DNA from: Poindextera sp035295705
GTDB lineage: Bacteria; Pseudomonadota; Alphaproteobacteria; Caulobacterales; Caulobacteraceae
Length of the DNA stretch: 23,100 bases
Assembly (NCBI GenBank): GCA_035295705.1
Contig: DATGIN010000011.1
Location: 1-23,100, forward strand
Direction: 5' to 3'
The translations under genes were made by a program, and so were the position numbers. Below the pieces are notes generated by a model. The model was given only the letters and a program-made list of their open reading frames with translations. It was not told where the DNA came from and made no database searches. Positions within the stretch are counted from its first letter, which is position 1. Each line of letters opens with the position of its first letter. Shown one piece after another: positions 22,203 through 23,100 of this stretch.

Positions 22203-23100
22203 ATGGGTCAGGGCGTGTGGCGGATCTTCGGCTCGGAGATGTCCCCGTACTCGGTGAAGGTGCGGTCCTACTTTCGCTACAAGGGCTTGCCACATCGGTG
22301 GATCGCCCGCCGAGCGGAGAACGACGACGACTACCGCCGCTACGCCCGCCTGCCCATCGTGCCGACCGTAGCGACGCCCGATGATGAAGGGGTGCAGGAC
22401 TCGACCCCGATCATCGAGCTGGTCGAGGCCAGGCATCCCACGCCCTCGATTCACCCTGAGGACCCGGCGCTCGCGTTTCTCTCGGCGCTCATCGAGGAGT
22501 TCGGCGACGAGTGGGGCAACAAGCTGATGTTCCATCACCGCTGGTACGCGCCGGTAGACCAGGACGCGGCCTCGCTGGTGCTGGCCAGGCTCAGCCTCCC
22601 GTACGGCGAAGAGGCCGAGGTGGCGGCCCGCGCCGCCGCCATCAAGCAGCGCATGACCGGCCGGGGCGCCTTCGTGGGATCCAGCCCGGCCAACGCGCCG
22701 CTGATCACTGCCTACTACCTCGAGCTCATCGACATCCTCGAGCCGCACCTCGCGGCGCGGAAGTACCTGTTCGGCGGGCGCCCGAGCTTTGGCGATTTCG
22801 GCCTGGCGCTGCAGCTCTACGAGTGCTCGGTCGACCCGACGTGCGGCGCCGCCATGCGCGGCCGCGGGCCTGCGGTGCTCGATTGGTGCCACCGGATGCT
22901 GGAGCCGCGAGACGACGGGCCGTTCGAGACCTGGGCGAGCCTGCAGCCGACGCTGGGGCCATTGATCGCCTATATCGGCCGTTACTTCCTGCCGTGGAGC
23001 GAGGCCAATGCACGCGCGCTGGCGGCGGGCGAGAGCGAGTTCAGCGTGGACCTTCCGGGAGGCGCCTATGTCCAGCCTCCGCAGAAGTACCACGCAAAGT
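22203..23100 (+). CDS. glutathione S-transferase-fold protein, cut by window end
   Basis: At least 299 residues are open to the last base, with no stop in the window. The ATG has a strong GGAGGAG a few bases upstream. The N-terminal thioredoxin-like domain has S-E-M-S-P-Y-S-V-K-V (11-20), L-P-I-V-P-T-V (50-56, cis-proline P54) and Q-D-S-T-P-I (65-70) for glutathione contact. The C-terminal helical domain contains the capping motif F-G-G-R-P-S-F-G-D-F-G. It is longer than a usual GST (about 220), with an extra C-terminal stretch, so it belongs to the long GST-like proteins of unknown role. It is divergent from the small exported protein gene. Confidence 0.87.
   Translation, partial: MGQGVWRIFGSEMSPYSVKVRSYFRYKGLPHRWIARRAENDDDYRRYARLPIVPTVATPDDEGVQDSTPIIELVEARHPTPSIHPEDPALAFLSALIEEFGDEWGNKLMFHHRWYAPVDQDAASLVLARLSLPYGEEAEVAARAAAIKQRMTGRGAFVGSSPANAPLITAYYLELIDILEPHLAARKYLFGGRPSFGDFGLALQLYECSVDPTCGAAMRGRGPAVLDWCHRMLEPRDDGPFETWASLQPTLGPLIAYIGRYFLPWSEANARALAAGESEFSVDLPGGAYVQPPQKYHAK

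Overview
The window is a gene-dense stretch of high-GC chromosome. It suggests a free-living alphaproteobacterium, most likely near Caulobacter or Phenylobacterium. The reasons are very high GC codon use, a Coq4-type ubiquinone protein paired with a TetR regulator, abundant thiolase, SDR, GST and nitroreductase genes, and short intergenic palindromic elements of the kind seen in that group. No rRNA or tRNA gene, CRISPR array, phage gene, transposase or insertion sequence was seen, so this looks like ordinary chromosome with a few unusual loci. Taxonomy is an inference; no marker gene is present.

Left part (1-5900). Three short unknown genes form a tight + strand group (13-730). They converge on a thiolase (743-1939, -). 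An inverted-repeat element (2063-2167) separates the thiolase from a tetracycline-type ribosomal protection GTPase (2204-4141, -). The mRNA leader of that GTPase gene carries a possible 34-codon upstream reading frame and a 43-base hairpin ending four bases before its start codon. A secreted DUF4185-like protein gene (4268-5767, -) lies upstream of it.

Centre (5900-12550). An SDR-like protein without the catalytic tyrosine (+) converges on a coq4 gene, which overlaps its upstream tetR by four bases (-). A dyad at 8034-8049 in front of tetR is its likely operator. Divergent from tetR is a two-gene unit of a polytopic membrane protein and a 63-residue XRE regulator, overlapping by four bases and preceded by a perfect 8+8 palindrome. 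Then follow, all on the - strand, a cysteine-dioxygenase-like cupin, an arylsulfotransferase-family beta-propeller, an aldo/keto reductase and a small two-helix membrane protein.

Right part (12550-23100). On the + strand are a VOC protein with an extra N-terminal domain, a classical SDR, a nitroreductase, a DsbA-like/NhaA-like fusion, a second thiolase, an exported metallo-beta-lactamase-fold hydrolase, an RraA-like protein and a PAP2 phosphatase. The PAP2 gene overlaps tail to tail with a GST gene (-). A small exported protein (-) and a second GST-fold gene (+), cut by the window end, are divergent.

Two loci deserve most attention: the putative translation-attenuation leader in front of the ribosomal protection gene, and the antiporter-like protein whose thioredoxin domain is at the N-terminus and whose helix IV lacks the usual aspartate. 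No gap exceeds 300 bases. The largest gaps are 1940-2203, 10859-11117, 19189-19437 and 21950-22202; in 19189-19437 I see no gene or convincing signal.
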